This document shows positions 7,637 to 15,813 of a stretch of DNA of 33,047 bases, one piece after another. The notes beneath the pieces were generated by a model that worked only from the letters and a program-made list of their open reading frames with translations, did no database searches and was not told the DNA's origin. Source of the DNA: Thermoanaerobaculia bacterium (GTDB taxonomy: Bacteria; Acidobacteriota; Thermoanaerobaculia; Multivoradales; JAIOJS01); NCBI GenBank assembly GCA_019911795.1, contig JAIOJS010000232.1, positions 1 through 33,047 on the forward strand. The letters are read 5' to 3'. Both the position numbers and the translations under genes were made by a program. The stretch's first letter is position 1. The number at the start of each line of letters is the position of its first letter.

Positions 7637-8668
7637 ATGCGTACCAAGGCACACCGCTGGGTCATCGTTCTGGCGGCTGGTGATGGGAACCGGCTACGGT
7701 CGTTCACCTCTCGGGCGACGGGAAAGCCGACGCCAAAGCAGTTCTTTGCCCTTCCCGGACGGCGCTCGATGCTTCAAGAAACCCTGGACCGCGCAAGACG
7801 GCTCGTTCCCCACGAGAGGATCGTGGTCGTTGTCGCCGCCCAACACCGGGAGTGGTGGGAGACCGAACTGCAGGATCTGCCGCCCGACAATGTGGTCGTT
7901 CAGCCGCAGAACCGCGGCACCGCAGCGGGCGTGCTACTTCCACTTCTCGTGATTGATGCGCGGGACCCGAAGGCGGAAGTCGTCATCATGCCCTCGGACC
8001 ATTTCGTTGGCCGCACCGACGTGTTCACCTCCGCGATCGAAGAGGCCCTGGTCGAGGCGGTAGGGTCGAAGGATCGGATCGTGCTCCTGGGCGTAGCCCC
8101 TGAAACGGATGATCCCGACTACGGCTGGATACTCCCGGTTGGCACCCCAGCGTCGGGTGCCTCAACGAAGGTGATGGCCTTCGTCGAGAAGCCAGATGCG
8201 CGCAGCGCCCGGGAACTGATGCGAAGAGGAGCCTTAGTCAATGCATTTCTCATCGCCGCTCGCAGCCGAGCCCTCCTGAGGCTCTATGACCCTCAACCAC
8301 GCCTGCTCGAGACGCTCCGTCCGATCGTCGCCGCGAGTGTGGTCGGTACTTCCGACGCCGCAGCGCTCGCGCGGTCCTACGAGAGCATGGAGAACCTCGA
8401 CTTCTCACGGGACCTACTCCAACTATCGCCCTTGGACGGACTCCGGGTCTTGCCGATTCCGCCCTGCGGGTGGAGTGATCTGGGAACGCCCGAGCGCCTC
8501 GTCGCGTGTCTCGACCGCAGCAGCGGACTGTTTGCCGGGACGGGAACCACCGATGGCAAACCGTGTGCCGCGACGCCGAGGTCGATGACGGCGGGCCGGA
8601 ATTGGCCGCCGGCAGTCTGGACCGGGCCGCTTGCGGGAGGTGGGACTACGATGCGGACGCAGAGGTAG
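7637..8668 (+). CDS. Mannose-1-phosphate guanylyltransferase-like nucleotidyltransferase
   Basis: The 343-residue protein has a nucleotidyltransferase fold of the GDP-mannose pyrophosphorylase type. Motifs are the nucleotide-binding loop VLAAGDGNRLRSFT (about 12-25), PKQFFALPGRRSML, QPQNRGTAAG, the metal-binding MPSDHFVG, DYGWILPVG and FVEKPD. The usual NSG or WN-type segment reads GALVNAFLIAA, as in a short bacterial subfamily. It lacks the C-terminal isomerase domain of bifunctional ManC. The ATG at 7637 follows AAGGAGG (7619-7625). Product sugar is inferred; it could supply GDP-mannose for polysaccharide or glycan. It sits between FixJ-like and FixL-like genes and has FixJ-like sites upstream, so it is probably controlled by them. 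Confidence 0.75.
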   Translation: MRTKAHRWVIVLAAGDGNRLRSFTSRATGKPTPKQFFALPGRRSMLQETLDRARRLVPHERIVVVVAAQHREWWETELQDLPPDNVVVQPQNRGTAAGVLLPLLVIDARDPKAEVVIMPSDHFVGRTDVFTSAIEEALVEAVGSKDRIVLLGVAPETDDPDYGWILPVGTPASGASTKVMAFVEKPDARSARELMRRGALVNAFLIAARSRALLRLYDPQPRLLETLRPIVAASVVGTSDAAALARSYESMENLDFSRDLLQLSPLDGLRVLPIPPCGWSDLGTPERLVACLDRSSGLFAGTGTTDGKPCAATPRSMTAGRNWPPAVWTGPLAGGGTTMRTQR

Positions 8669-8799
8669 CGCGAGCCTAGCTTGGCCCGAGTGGGCGCGAT
8701 TGTAGGGACATTCGCATCGTGGTGAAGAGTGCTTCGGTTGAAACGCACGTCGATATGCGCTGGCCGCCGCGGTAGTAGAGCGTGGACTCGGCACCTCGT

Positions 8800-11175
8800 T
8801 TATGGTTGTTCTGGTCGATCTCCGGGCGTTTCGATGGCCGTCGCGAGAGTGAAGTGGAAGGTCGTACCGCTGTCCTCATTTCGCGCGAACCAGAGCCGCC
8901 CTCCGTGGGCTTCGACGATCGACTGGCAGATAGAGAGCCCTATCCCCATGCCGGATTCCTTGGTGGTGACGAAGGGATGGAACAGCTCCTCGTCGAGGCC
9001 TTCGGGAATGCCGACACCTCGGTCCTCCACCATGATCTCGACCTCGGCCTCACCCCGCGCTGCGGTTCTGATCAAGAGTCGTCTTTCCGCCGGCTCGACG
9101 TTTCGCATCGCGTCTAGGCCGTTGCGAATCAAATTCAGGACGACCTGTTGGATCTGGACCTTGTCGGCGATCACGGCGGGTACTGGATCTTCCAGTTGCA
9201 TATCGATCCGCAGGCTCAACAGGTGGGCCTCGACTTCCATCAGCGCCGCGACGTCGGTGACGAGCTCGTTGATCTGTGCCTGTTCGCGCAGGCTCTCACG
9301 CCGGCTGACAAGCGACCGAAGGCGGCGGATCACTTCGCCGGCTCGCTTGGCACTGCGGCTGATCTTGTCCAGAATCTCTTGGAATCGAGGCTGGTCGAGC
9401 GAGCCGCGTTCCAACATGAACCGGCAGGTCTGCGCGTAGTTGCTGATGGCGGTTAGCGGTTGGTTGATCTCGTGCGCGAGGCCGGTGGCCATCTGACCCA
9501 TCGCGTCGAGGCGGTCAACGTGGGCCAGGCTCTCGCGCAAGCGCTCGGCCTCGCGCTCGGCGTGTCGGCGTTTGGTGAGGTCTTCGAACTGTGTCACCAG
9601 CATGACAGGTCGACCGTTGGCGTCGTGGACTGCGCTCGCATGGGTTCTACCCTGGGCGGTGGAGCCGTCTTTCCGAATGTACTGGCGATCCTCGCTGTAC
9701 CCGTCGACCTCGCCATCCCTCACTTGGCGAAGCCGTTCTCGAATCTGGGAGCCGAGTTCTTGGCCGGCGAAGTCACTGACGTTCATGGTCAACAACTCCT
9801 CTTGGGAGTACCCGAGAATCCGGCGGGTCGCTCGATTGGCGCTGAGTACCCTGCCTTCCAGGTCGGAGGTCAGGACCGCGATCGGTGCGTGATCGAACGC
9901 CACCTGGATCAGCTCGTCACTCTCACGGAGGCGCTCCGCGGCCTCTTTCTGCTCAGTGATGTCGATGGCGATTGCGAGGAGAGCCTGCTCGTTGGTACTC
10001 CCGTCGAGGAATGGGATCTTGGTGGACTCAAAGAGCCGGGTGCGCCCGGAAGCGTCTATGAATCGTAGGTCTGAAACAGTGACGGGCTCGCCGTGCTCGA
10101 GGACCTGTCGATCTTGGGCGCCGACGCGATTCACGTCCTCCGGGAGAACGCGATCCAATTGGTCAGACTGGCCAGTCAGCTCCTCGACCGTCGTACCGTA
10201 CGCCTCGGCCACCGCCTGGTTCAAGAGGAGGAAGGTCCCGGCCGCGTCCTTGACAAAGATCATGTGGGGGACGAGATCGATGGTCTTCCGAAGCCTCGCT
10301 TCACTCGCCTGCAGCTGTTCCAACGCTTGAACCCGCTCAGTAACGTCCTCGATGAAACCTTCGAGGCAGCGGACGCGGTCGCTGTCGTCCGAATACACAC
10401 CGACGGTGCGCTCAAAGACCCAGCGCTCATCGCCCGAACGAGTCCGAATCCGGTAGGTGAGATCGTAGGGCTTGCGACTCGCCAGCGCGAGGTCTACGGC
10501 CTGGCGCACCCGAGCCCGGTCTTGTGGGTGAATGAGATCGGCGTACTCGATGTCGCCGTCCACAAACGAGTGGGGCGCATACCCGGTGAGAGCGAGGCTT
10601 CCACGACTGACGAAGAGCATGGTCCAAGACGCGTCGTTCTTGCAGCGGTATGCCATCCCTGGGAAGTTCGCCATGAAGGTCGACAAGGCCCTCTGGCTCT
10701 CATCGAACTTCGCCTGGATCTCTCTTCTCGTCGTTAGTTCGCGGATGATTCCAACGAAAACGTCTTTCCCAGCGATTCGCGCGTGGCCTACTGAAAGATC
10801 GATCGGAAAGACGCTACCGTCCTTTCTGAGGGCTTGCACCTCTCGTCCGGTCCCGATGATCTTGGGAACACCGGATTCCCGATAGTTGCGTAGGTAGCCA
10901 TCGTGCTCGCTCCGAAAGGGCTCCGGCATCAGGACTCTCACGTTCTCGCCGAGGACCTCGGAAGAGCCATAGCCGAACATGCGTTCAGCCGCCGGACTGA
11001 ACGTCTGAATCCGCCCGTCGTCGCCGATTACGATGATGGCGTCGACCGCCGCAGCCACAAGACCGTCGAAACGAGACTCCGCGGCTCGCTCACTGGCTTC
11101 GGATCGCTCGGGCTCCGAGCCGCCCGTCGAGGTCACGCCCACCCTCTTCGCCGGCTGGTCTCGGCTCTCGGTCAT
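8800..11175 (-). CDS. FixL-type PAS sensor histidine kinase (four PAS domains)
   Basis: The 791-residue cytoplasmic kinase has no membrane segments. PAS1 spans about 35-150, PAS2 165-285, PAS3 292-412 and PAS4 418-538. The HisKA phosphoacceptor is His568 in GLAHEINQPLTAISNYAQ, and the ATPase domain shows NLIRNGLDAM, EDRGVGIPEG and SGMGIGLSICQSIVEAHGG. PAS1 reads LMPEPFRSEHDGYL and keeps His91, which aligns with the haem-ligand His200 of Bradyrhizobium FixL, and Arg111, which aligns with Arg220; the Arg206 position is Asn97. Haem binding is therefore plausible. The ATG at 11175 follows GAGGAG. It is convergent with the FixJ-like genes and divergent from the P-type ATPase, and is the likely kinase for the FixJ-type regulator. 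Confidence 0.9.
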   Translation of the reverse strand: MTESRDQPAKRVGVTSTGGSEPERSEASERAAESRFDGLVAAAVDAIIVIGDDGRIQTFSPAAERMFGYGSSEVLGENVRVLMPEPFRSEHDGYLRNYRESGVPKIIGTGREVQALRKDGSVFPIDLSVGHARIAGKDVFVGIIRELTTRREIQAKFDESQRALSTFMANFPGMAYRCKNDASWTMLFVSRGSLALTGYAPHSFVDGDIEYADLIHPQDRARVRQAVDLALASRKPYDLTYRIRTRSGDERWVFERTVGVYSDDSDRVRCLEGFIEDVTERVQALEQLQASEARLRKTIDLVPHMIFVKDAAGTFLLLNQAVAEAYGTTVEELTGQSDQLDRVLPEDVNRVGAQDRQVLEHGEPVTVSDLRFIDASGRTRLFESTKIPFLDGSTNEQALLAIAIDITEQKEAAERLRESDELIQVAFDHAPIAVLTSDLEGRVLSANRATRRILGYSQEELLTMNVSDFAGQELGSQIRERLRQVRDGEVDGYSEDRQYIRKDGSTAQGRTHASAVHDANGRPVMLVTQFEDLTKRRHAEREAERLRESLAHVDRLDAMGQMATGLAHEINQPLTAISNYAQTCRFMLERGSLDQPRFQEILDKISRSAKRAGEVIRRLRSLVSRRESLREQAQINELVTDVAALMEVEAHLLSLRIDMQLEDPVPAVIADKVQIQQVVLNLIRNGLDAMRNVEPAERRLLIRTAARGEAEVEIMVEDRGVGIPEGLDEELFHPFVTTKESGMGIGLSICQSIVEAHGGRLWFARNEDSGTTFHFTLATAIETPGDRPEQP

Positions 11176-11445
11176 GAAGGTCTCCTCAGGTGGCTGCTAT
11201 CAGTTCAGAGCGTACTTGGAGTCTAGCTCAGCCCGACACTCGGGACCGCCGAGCACATGCTCCATCGGTGACCTCTCGAGGCGCCTCCAGGTCTGAGCCG
11301 TCGCCTACCCAGGGGTCTTGCCGGTCGAGGGCGCTTCGAGCAGCCCTTCGGTTCGGCGGGCACTCCGGTGAGTTCCCTCCGAGGTTGGTGGGAGTGGAAT
11401 ACGCTAACCAACGTCGACAGGAAGATTCCTTGTTTCTCTCGAGCA

Positions 11446-11473
11446 TAGGTAGTGGCCGCAGGATCGGTAGGCA
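11446..11473 (+). promoter_or_regulatory. FixJ-like direct-repeat site upstream of P-type ATPase
   Basis: TAGGTA (11446-11451) with CC at +10 and TAGGCA at +22 (11468-11473). The first half is followed by GTGGCCGCAG, identical to the copy before the peroxiredoxin gene. It could serve the ATPase unit or the divergent kinase. Confidence 0.5.
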
Positions 11474-11588
11474 CATTCTCGAATAGTCGTCGGTCGGTTG
11501 GTGCGCGAGAGTGGGGCGAGAGCGAGCGGACCGACGGAGCGATCGCGGTGCTTGGATCACGAAGACGGACCGGTTGAGGAGCCAAGTC

Positions 11589-11738
11589 ATGCGGGAACAG
11601 TTCATCGACAGGACGAGGTTCATATCCTCGAGCGTGGGGTGGGCCCCAGGAATGCCCTTTCGAGGGAGTTGTTCAAGGGCTCGCTCGCAAGAGTTGCGAG
11701 GCCTTCCGCCCGTAGCTGCGGTTCCTTCATCGGTTTAG
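11589..11738 (+). CDS. Possible 49-residue leader peptide before the P-type ATPase
   Basis: An ATG at 11589 is preceded by TTGAGGAG with a 7-bp gap, the best ribosome site in this region. The frame ends in TAG at 11736-11738, two bases before the ATG of the ATPase, whose own ribosome site is weak (TTTAGAG). The peptide starts MREQFIDRTRFISSS, has no recognisable domain and no membrane segment. The layout would suit a translated leader coupling expression of the ATPase. It may equally be chance; composition gives no proof of coding. Confidence 0.3.
   Translation: MREQFIDRTRFISSSVGWAPGMPFRGSCSRARSQELRGLPPVAAVPSSV
11684..11700. promoter_or_regulatory. Stem-loop CTCGCAA-GAG-TTGCGAG
   Basis: Perfect 7-bp arms around a 3-base loop, 41 bp before the ATPase start and inside the possible leader frame. 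There is no T-run, so it is not a classical terminator; an operator or mRNA hairpin is possible. Confidence 0.35.
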
Positions 11739-11740
11739 AG

Positions 11741-14488
11741 ATGGCCCAAGAACAACACATTGCACCTTGGGCGCAGGGCTGGCAAGCGGTCGCCTCGATG
11801 CTGCACGTAGGCGTGGAGGATGGTCTCGAGGAGGAAGAGGTGGTTCGCAGAAGGTCCCACCATGGACCCAACCAACTCCGCAAGCACCTTCGACGCAGTG
11901 GGTGGAGCATCCTGATCGCCCAGTTCCAGAGCCTGATTGTCGTGTTGCTCGTCGCGGCGGCGGCCGTCGCCTTCGTCTTCGGTGAGACCTTGGAGGGTTG
12001 GGCCGTCGGGGTGGTGATCGGGCTCAATACGGCCATCGGCTTCTTTACCGAGCGAGGCGCGGTGCGCTCGATGGAGGGCCTCTACGCGCTGGGAAGCGTG
12101 AACACTCGTGTTCGACGTGGCGGACGAGTTCTGGAGATTCCGGCCTAGGACCTGGTGCCGGGAGACATCGTGGTGATCGAGGGCGGCGACGTCGTGACCG
12201 CCGACTTGCGAATCGTCGAGGCCTCGAAGCTCCAGGCCGACGAGTCGGCGCTCACCGGAGAGAGCCTACCGGTGGGAAAACAGGCCCAACCCGTGGCCCT
12301 CGAAGCGCCTCTGGCCGAGCGCGCTTCTATGCTTTACAAGGGCACCGCCATCACCCGGGGAGCGGGTGCGGGTGTGGTCACAGCGATCGGAATGGAGACC
12401 GAGCTGGGGAGCATCTCGGCGCTGGTGGCCGAAGCCGTAGTGGGGAGCACGCCCCTAGAAAAACGTTTGGACCAGCTCGGCCATCGACTCGTCTGGGTGA
12501 CGCTCGTCGTGACCGCGGCCGTCACCGTCGCCGGCACTCTGGCCGGCCAGGGACTGGTGGTCATGATCCAGACCGGTCTCGCTCTCGCCGTCGCCGCCAT
12601 CCCCGAAGGGCTTCCTGTGGTTGCGACCCTCGCCCTCGCGCGTGGGATGCGCCGGATGGCGCGACGTCACGCGCTCGTCAACCGACTCTCCTCGGTCGAA
12701 ACGCTCGGCGCTACCAGTGTCATCTGCACCGACAAGACGGGTACCCTCACCGAGAATCGGATGACGGTAACCCGTCTCGTCCTGGCAACGGGCTCGGTGG
12801 AGATCGATCCGGGAGATCGACCTCACGCTTTTTGCATCGATGCCACCGCCGTCGACCCGCTCGCTCATCCAATCTTGTCCACGGCGCTCGAAACCGGGGT
12901 GCTCTGCAACAACGCCTCGCTGGGTTGTGCAGCGGGTCTCGACGGCGCGAGCGCCGTGGGCGACCCGTTGGAAGTGGCACTCTTGGTGGCCGGGGCGAAG
13001 GCGGGCTTGAGTCGCGAAGGTCTGACTCCCAACCTGCCGGAAGTCAGGGAAGAGGCGTTCGACGCCGACATCAAGATGATGGCCACGATCCATGCGGCCG
13101 ACGGAGCGTACCGAGTGGCCGTCAAAGGCGCACCGGAGCCGGTCCTGGCCGCGGCCACCCACATACTGACCGAGAATGGACCCAGGCGGCTGGATGCCAG
13201 CGATCGGTCCTCTTGGACTCAGCGTAACGAAAAGCTCGCCGCCACCGGTCTGCGGGTGCTGGCCCTGGCCACCAAGCAGACCGACGCTCCCGATTCCGCG
13301 CCTTTCGAAGGCCTTACCTTCATTGGTCTCGTGGGTCTCACGGATCCTCCACGGGCGGAGGTTCGCGCCGCCATCGAGCGGTGCCAACGAGCTGGCATCA
13401 AGGTGGTCATGGTCACCGGAGACCAGCCGATCACCGCGTTGAGCGTCGGGAAGGAGGTTGGGTTGGTCACCAGCGAGGAGGATCGCGTGGTGCACGGCGG
13501 GGAGATGAAGCCGCCGCATCTGCTGAGCCGGGATGAGCGACGGGAGCTTCTCGATGCGCGACTCTTTGCCCGCGTCAGCCCCGGACAGAAGCTCGACCTG
13601 ATCGAGCTCCACCAGCAGGCGGGCCACATCGTGGCGATGACCGGTGACGGAGTCAACGATGCTCCAGCCCTCAAGAAGGCTGACATCGGCATTGCGATGG
13701 GGCTACGCGGCACGCAGGTGGCGAAGGAGGCTTCGGACATGGTGCTGCTGGATGACGCTTTGTCGACGATCGTCGTAGCTATCGAGGAGGGGAGAGCTAT
13801 CTTCGACAACATCCGCACATTCGTCGTCTACCTGATGTCCTGCAACGTGAGCGAAGTGATGGTCGTCGGGGTTGCCTCGCTGGTCGGCACGGCGTTGCCG
13901 ATCCTCCCCCTTCAGATCCTCTTCCTGAACCTCGTGACCGACGTCTTCCCGGCGCTAGCCCTTGGTATCGGCCCGGGTGATTCACACCTGATGGAACGCA
14001 GACCGCGCGACCCGAGAGAACAGATACTCGGGCGACAGCAGTGGCTTCGAATCTCTTTCTACGGGGTCGTGTTCACGGCATCGGTGCTGGGCGCGCTCTC
14101 GCTAGCCGAGCGGTGGCTCGGTATGTCGCCAACCGAGGCTGTCACGGTATCGTTCTTGACACTGGCTTTTGCCCAGCTCTGGCACGTTTTCAACATGCGA
14201 GCGCCGGATGCGCCCGTCTTTCGCAACGAGGTCACCCGCAATCCGTATGTCTGGGGTGCGCTCGCGCTGTGCGCGACGATGACCCTACTAGCGGTCTACG
14301 TGCCGAGCTTGGCCGACGTGCTCGGTATCGTGCCGCCGGAGGCCCGGGGTTGGGGGCTGGCGCTTGGGATGAGCCTGATTCCGCTCGTTTTGGGTCAGGT
14401 GTTCGAGACTCTGTTCGGAGCGCGCTGTCGATCCCGGGTTGTCTCCCGCGCATCTCGAACGGTTGATCCTGCCCCACACCTGGGCTAG
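11741..14488 (+). pseudogene. Type II cation P-type ATPase interrupted by an in-frame TAG
   Basis: The full frame would give about 915 residues, normal for a SERCA/PMR1-like calcium or cation pump of the inner membrane. It has the N-terminal cation-ATPase domain (PNQLRKHLRR), actuator loop ADESALTGESLPVG, TM4 IPEGLPVV, phosphorylation site Asp331 in CTDKTGTLTENRMTV, MVTGDQPITA, hinge TGDGVNDAPALKKADIGIAM, TM6 NLVTDVFPALALG and a C-terminal membrane domain. Codon 136 (12146-12148) is TAG inside the conserved stretch EIPA-stop-DLVPGDIVV, where relatives have an acidic residue or Gln. The frame is unchanged on both sides, so it is one base substitution, not an indel. A GTG at 12155 follows AGGA and could restart translation, but that product would lack TM1-TM2. 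Everything after the stop looks intact, suggesting a recent change or a sequencing error. Confidence 0.8.
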
Positions 14489-14796
14489 CTACTAGCTACG
14501 GTTATCCCGCAGATCGCAGAGTGTCCTTCTCCGACTTCTACAGGGTCGCGGCCATGATCCGTCGGGACCATCCACGCCTCTAGCCTTCGAGTAGGGCACG
14601 AGAATCGGCTCCGGGTCTTGTCGGAGTAAGTAGTGGCCGCAGCTCTCTAGGTAGTTCTTCGAATCGCTGGAGGCCGCAACGAACTTGCAAGATAGAGGTC
14701 GAACGATCGATCGCCAAGGGAATGAAAACGCCCTGCGGTGACCGCTTCGGGAAAGCCGTCTTCACACCGTCTACGACAATGACCAGGAGAACTGAA
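14489..14796. other. 308-bp intergenic region before peroxiredoxin
   Basis: It holds the FixJ-like direct repeat at 14626-14653 and, at its left edge, a directly repeated heptamer TAGCTAC (14486-14499) overlapping the ATPase stop. No gene was seen. Confidence 0.5.
14626..14653 (+). promoter_or_regulatory. FixJ-like direct-repeat site upstream of peroxiredoxin
   Basis: GTAAGTAG (14626-14633) is an exact match to the FixJ half-site GTAMGTAG as I recall it. CC follows at +10 of TAAGTA and TAGGTA (14648-14653) lies exactly 21 bp on. It is about 145 bp before the start codon. Confidence 0.55.
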
Positions 14797-15462
14797 ATGA
14801 ACGTCGAACTTCCAGACACAGTAGCCGCCTCCACCGGAATGCCCAGAATCGGCGAGCCGGCGCCCGCCTTCGAGGCCGAGACGACCCACGGTACCCTCCG
14901 GCTCGAGGACTTCAAGGGCTCTTGGCTGGTGCTCTTCTCGCACCCCGCCGACTTCACGCCGGTCTGCACGACCGAGTTCGTCGCCTTCTCCAAGGCTCAT
15001 CCGAAGCTCCGTAAACTGGGCTGCGAGCTGATGGGCCTGTCGATCGACAGCGTGTACTCGCACATTGCTTGGGTGCGAAACATCGAGAAGAACTTCGGCG
15101 TCGAGATCGAGTTCCCGGTGATCGCAGATCTCAACAAGGAGGTCGCGAGTCTTTACGGCATGATTATGCCGGGCGAGAGCAAGACGGAGACTTCGCGCTG
15201 CGTGTTCATCATCGATGGCCAGCAGACTATCCGAGCCATCATCTACTATCCGCTGACGACGGGGCGCAATATCGAGGAGATCGTTCGTGTCATCAAGGCT
15301 CTGCAGACCACCGACCAACTCGGGCTGGCGACGCCGGCCGACTGGCAGCCGGGCGAGCCGATGATCGTGCCTCCGCCCAGTACACAGGAGCAGGCGGCGG
15401 TTCGTGTTGGTGAGGCGGGTATCGATTGTACCGACTGGTACTTCTGCAAGCGGACTGTCTAG
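14797..15462 (+). CDS. Prx6-like peroxiredoxin with archaeal-type C-terminal CX5C
   Basis: The 221-residue cytoplasmic thiol peroxidase reduces hydrogen peroxide and organic peroxides. The peroxidatic Cys is Cys57 in FSHPADFTPVCTTEF, and ESKTETSRCVFIIDGQQTIR marks the fold. The long C-terminal extension ends in DCTDWYFCKRTV, giving Cys211 and Cys217, the CX5C pair of archaeal thioredoxin peroxidases where the first may act as the resolving residue. The ATG at 14797 follows AGGAGA at 7 bp. A winged-helix gene starts 10 bp after its stop. FixJ-like upstream sites suggest regulation with the sensor system. Confidence 0.93.
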   Translation: MNVELPDTVAASTGMPRIGEPAPAFEAETTHGTLRLEDFKGSWLVLFSHPADFTPVCTTEFVAFSKAHPKLRKLGCELMGLSIDSVYSHIAWVRNIEKNFGVEIEFPVIADLNKEVASLYGMIMPGESKTETSRCVFIIDGQQTIRAIIYYPLTTGRNIEEIVRVIKALQTTDQLGLATPADWQPGEPMIVPPPSTQEQAAVRVGEAGIDCTDWYFCKRTV

Positions 15463-15472
15463 GAGGTGTGTC

Positions 15473-15718
15473 ATGGCTTGTATTGAGTCCGATGGAACGC
15501 TCAGTCACTCGGCTCAGGCGATCCTGCGGCTGGCCGAGGAAGAGACGCCTGCGGAGGCCCTTGCTCGACTCCTCGGCCGCCCGCTGTACACGGTTCGCTC
15601 GAGCCTGCGCGAGCTCGAGGCGGCTGGGCTGGTGTCCTCGTCGGCAGGCGGTTACACCGTGACGCCAGCTGGAAGGGCCCGTGCCGAGGGGGCACCGGCG
15701 GGGGAGTCGACTTCGTGA
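15473..15718 (+). CDS. Small winged-helix (MarR/ArsR-like) DNA-binding protein
   Basis: The 81-residue protein consists of one winged-helix domain: helices from SHSAQAILRLAEEETPAEAL and LGRPLYTVRSSLRELEAAGL, then a wing SSSAGGYTVTPAGRARA. It has no ligand domain. The ribosome site AGGAGG (15461-15466) overlaps the TAG stop of the peroxiredoxin gene, so the two are cotranscribed and probably translationally linked. It may be a local repressor or just a helper; the target is unknown. Confidence 0.75.
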   Translation: MACIESDGTLSHSAQAILRLAEEETPAEALARLLGRPLYTVRSSLRELEAAGLVSSSAGGYTVTPAGRARAEGAPAGESTS

Positions 15719-15813
15719 CCGAGAGCAGTTGGTGAGGATGGTCACCGCCAAGGATCCTCTCGGGTCCTCGCTCCCAAGCTGGGGGCGGCGCGGAAGGAAG
15801 GCGGGGGGAGCTG

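Larger units (their letters stand above)
11176..11740. other. 565-bp divergent intergenic region (FixL-like kinase / P-type ATPase)
   Basis: The region separates two divergent genes. It contains a FixJ-like direct repeat (11446-11473), a possible small reading frame (11589-11738) and a stem-loop (11684-11700). Nothing recognisable was seen in 11176-11440. Confidence 0.6.

Noticed and set aside
10880-10910. Another FixJ-like site (GTAGGTAG)
   Set aside because: It is a single half-site inside the kinase coding sequence, with no second half at 21 bp.
12146-12148. Recoding of TAG as an amino acid in the ATPase
   Set aside because: Several intact genes here (Enzyme I, peroxiredoxin, DUF1207 and the ATPase itself) end in TAG, and no recoding element is apparent.
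11998-13627. Long alternative frames (409 residues plus strand, 390 residues minus strand) over the ATPase
   Set aside because: Low-complexity Arg/Gly-rich translations; the ATPase frame has every catalytic motif.
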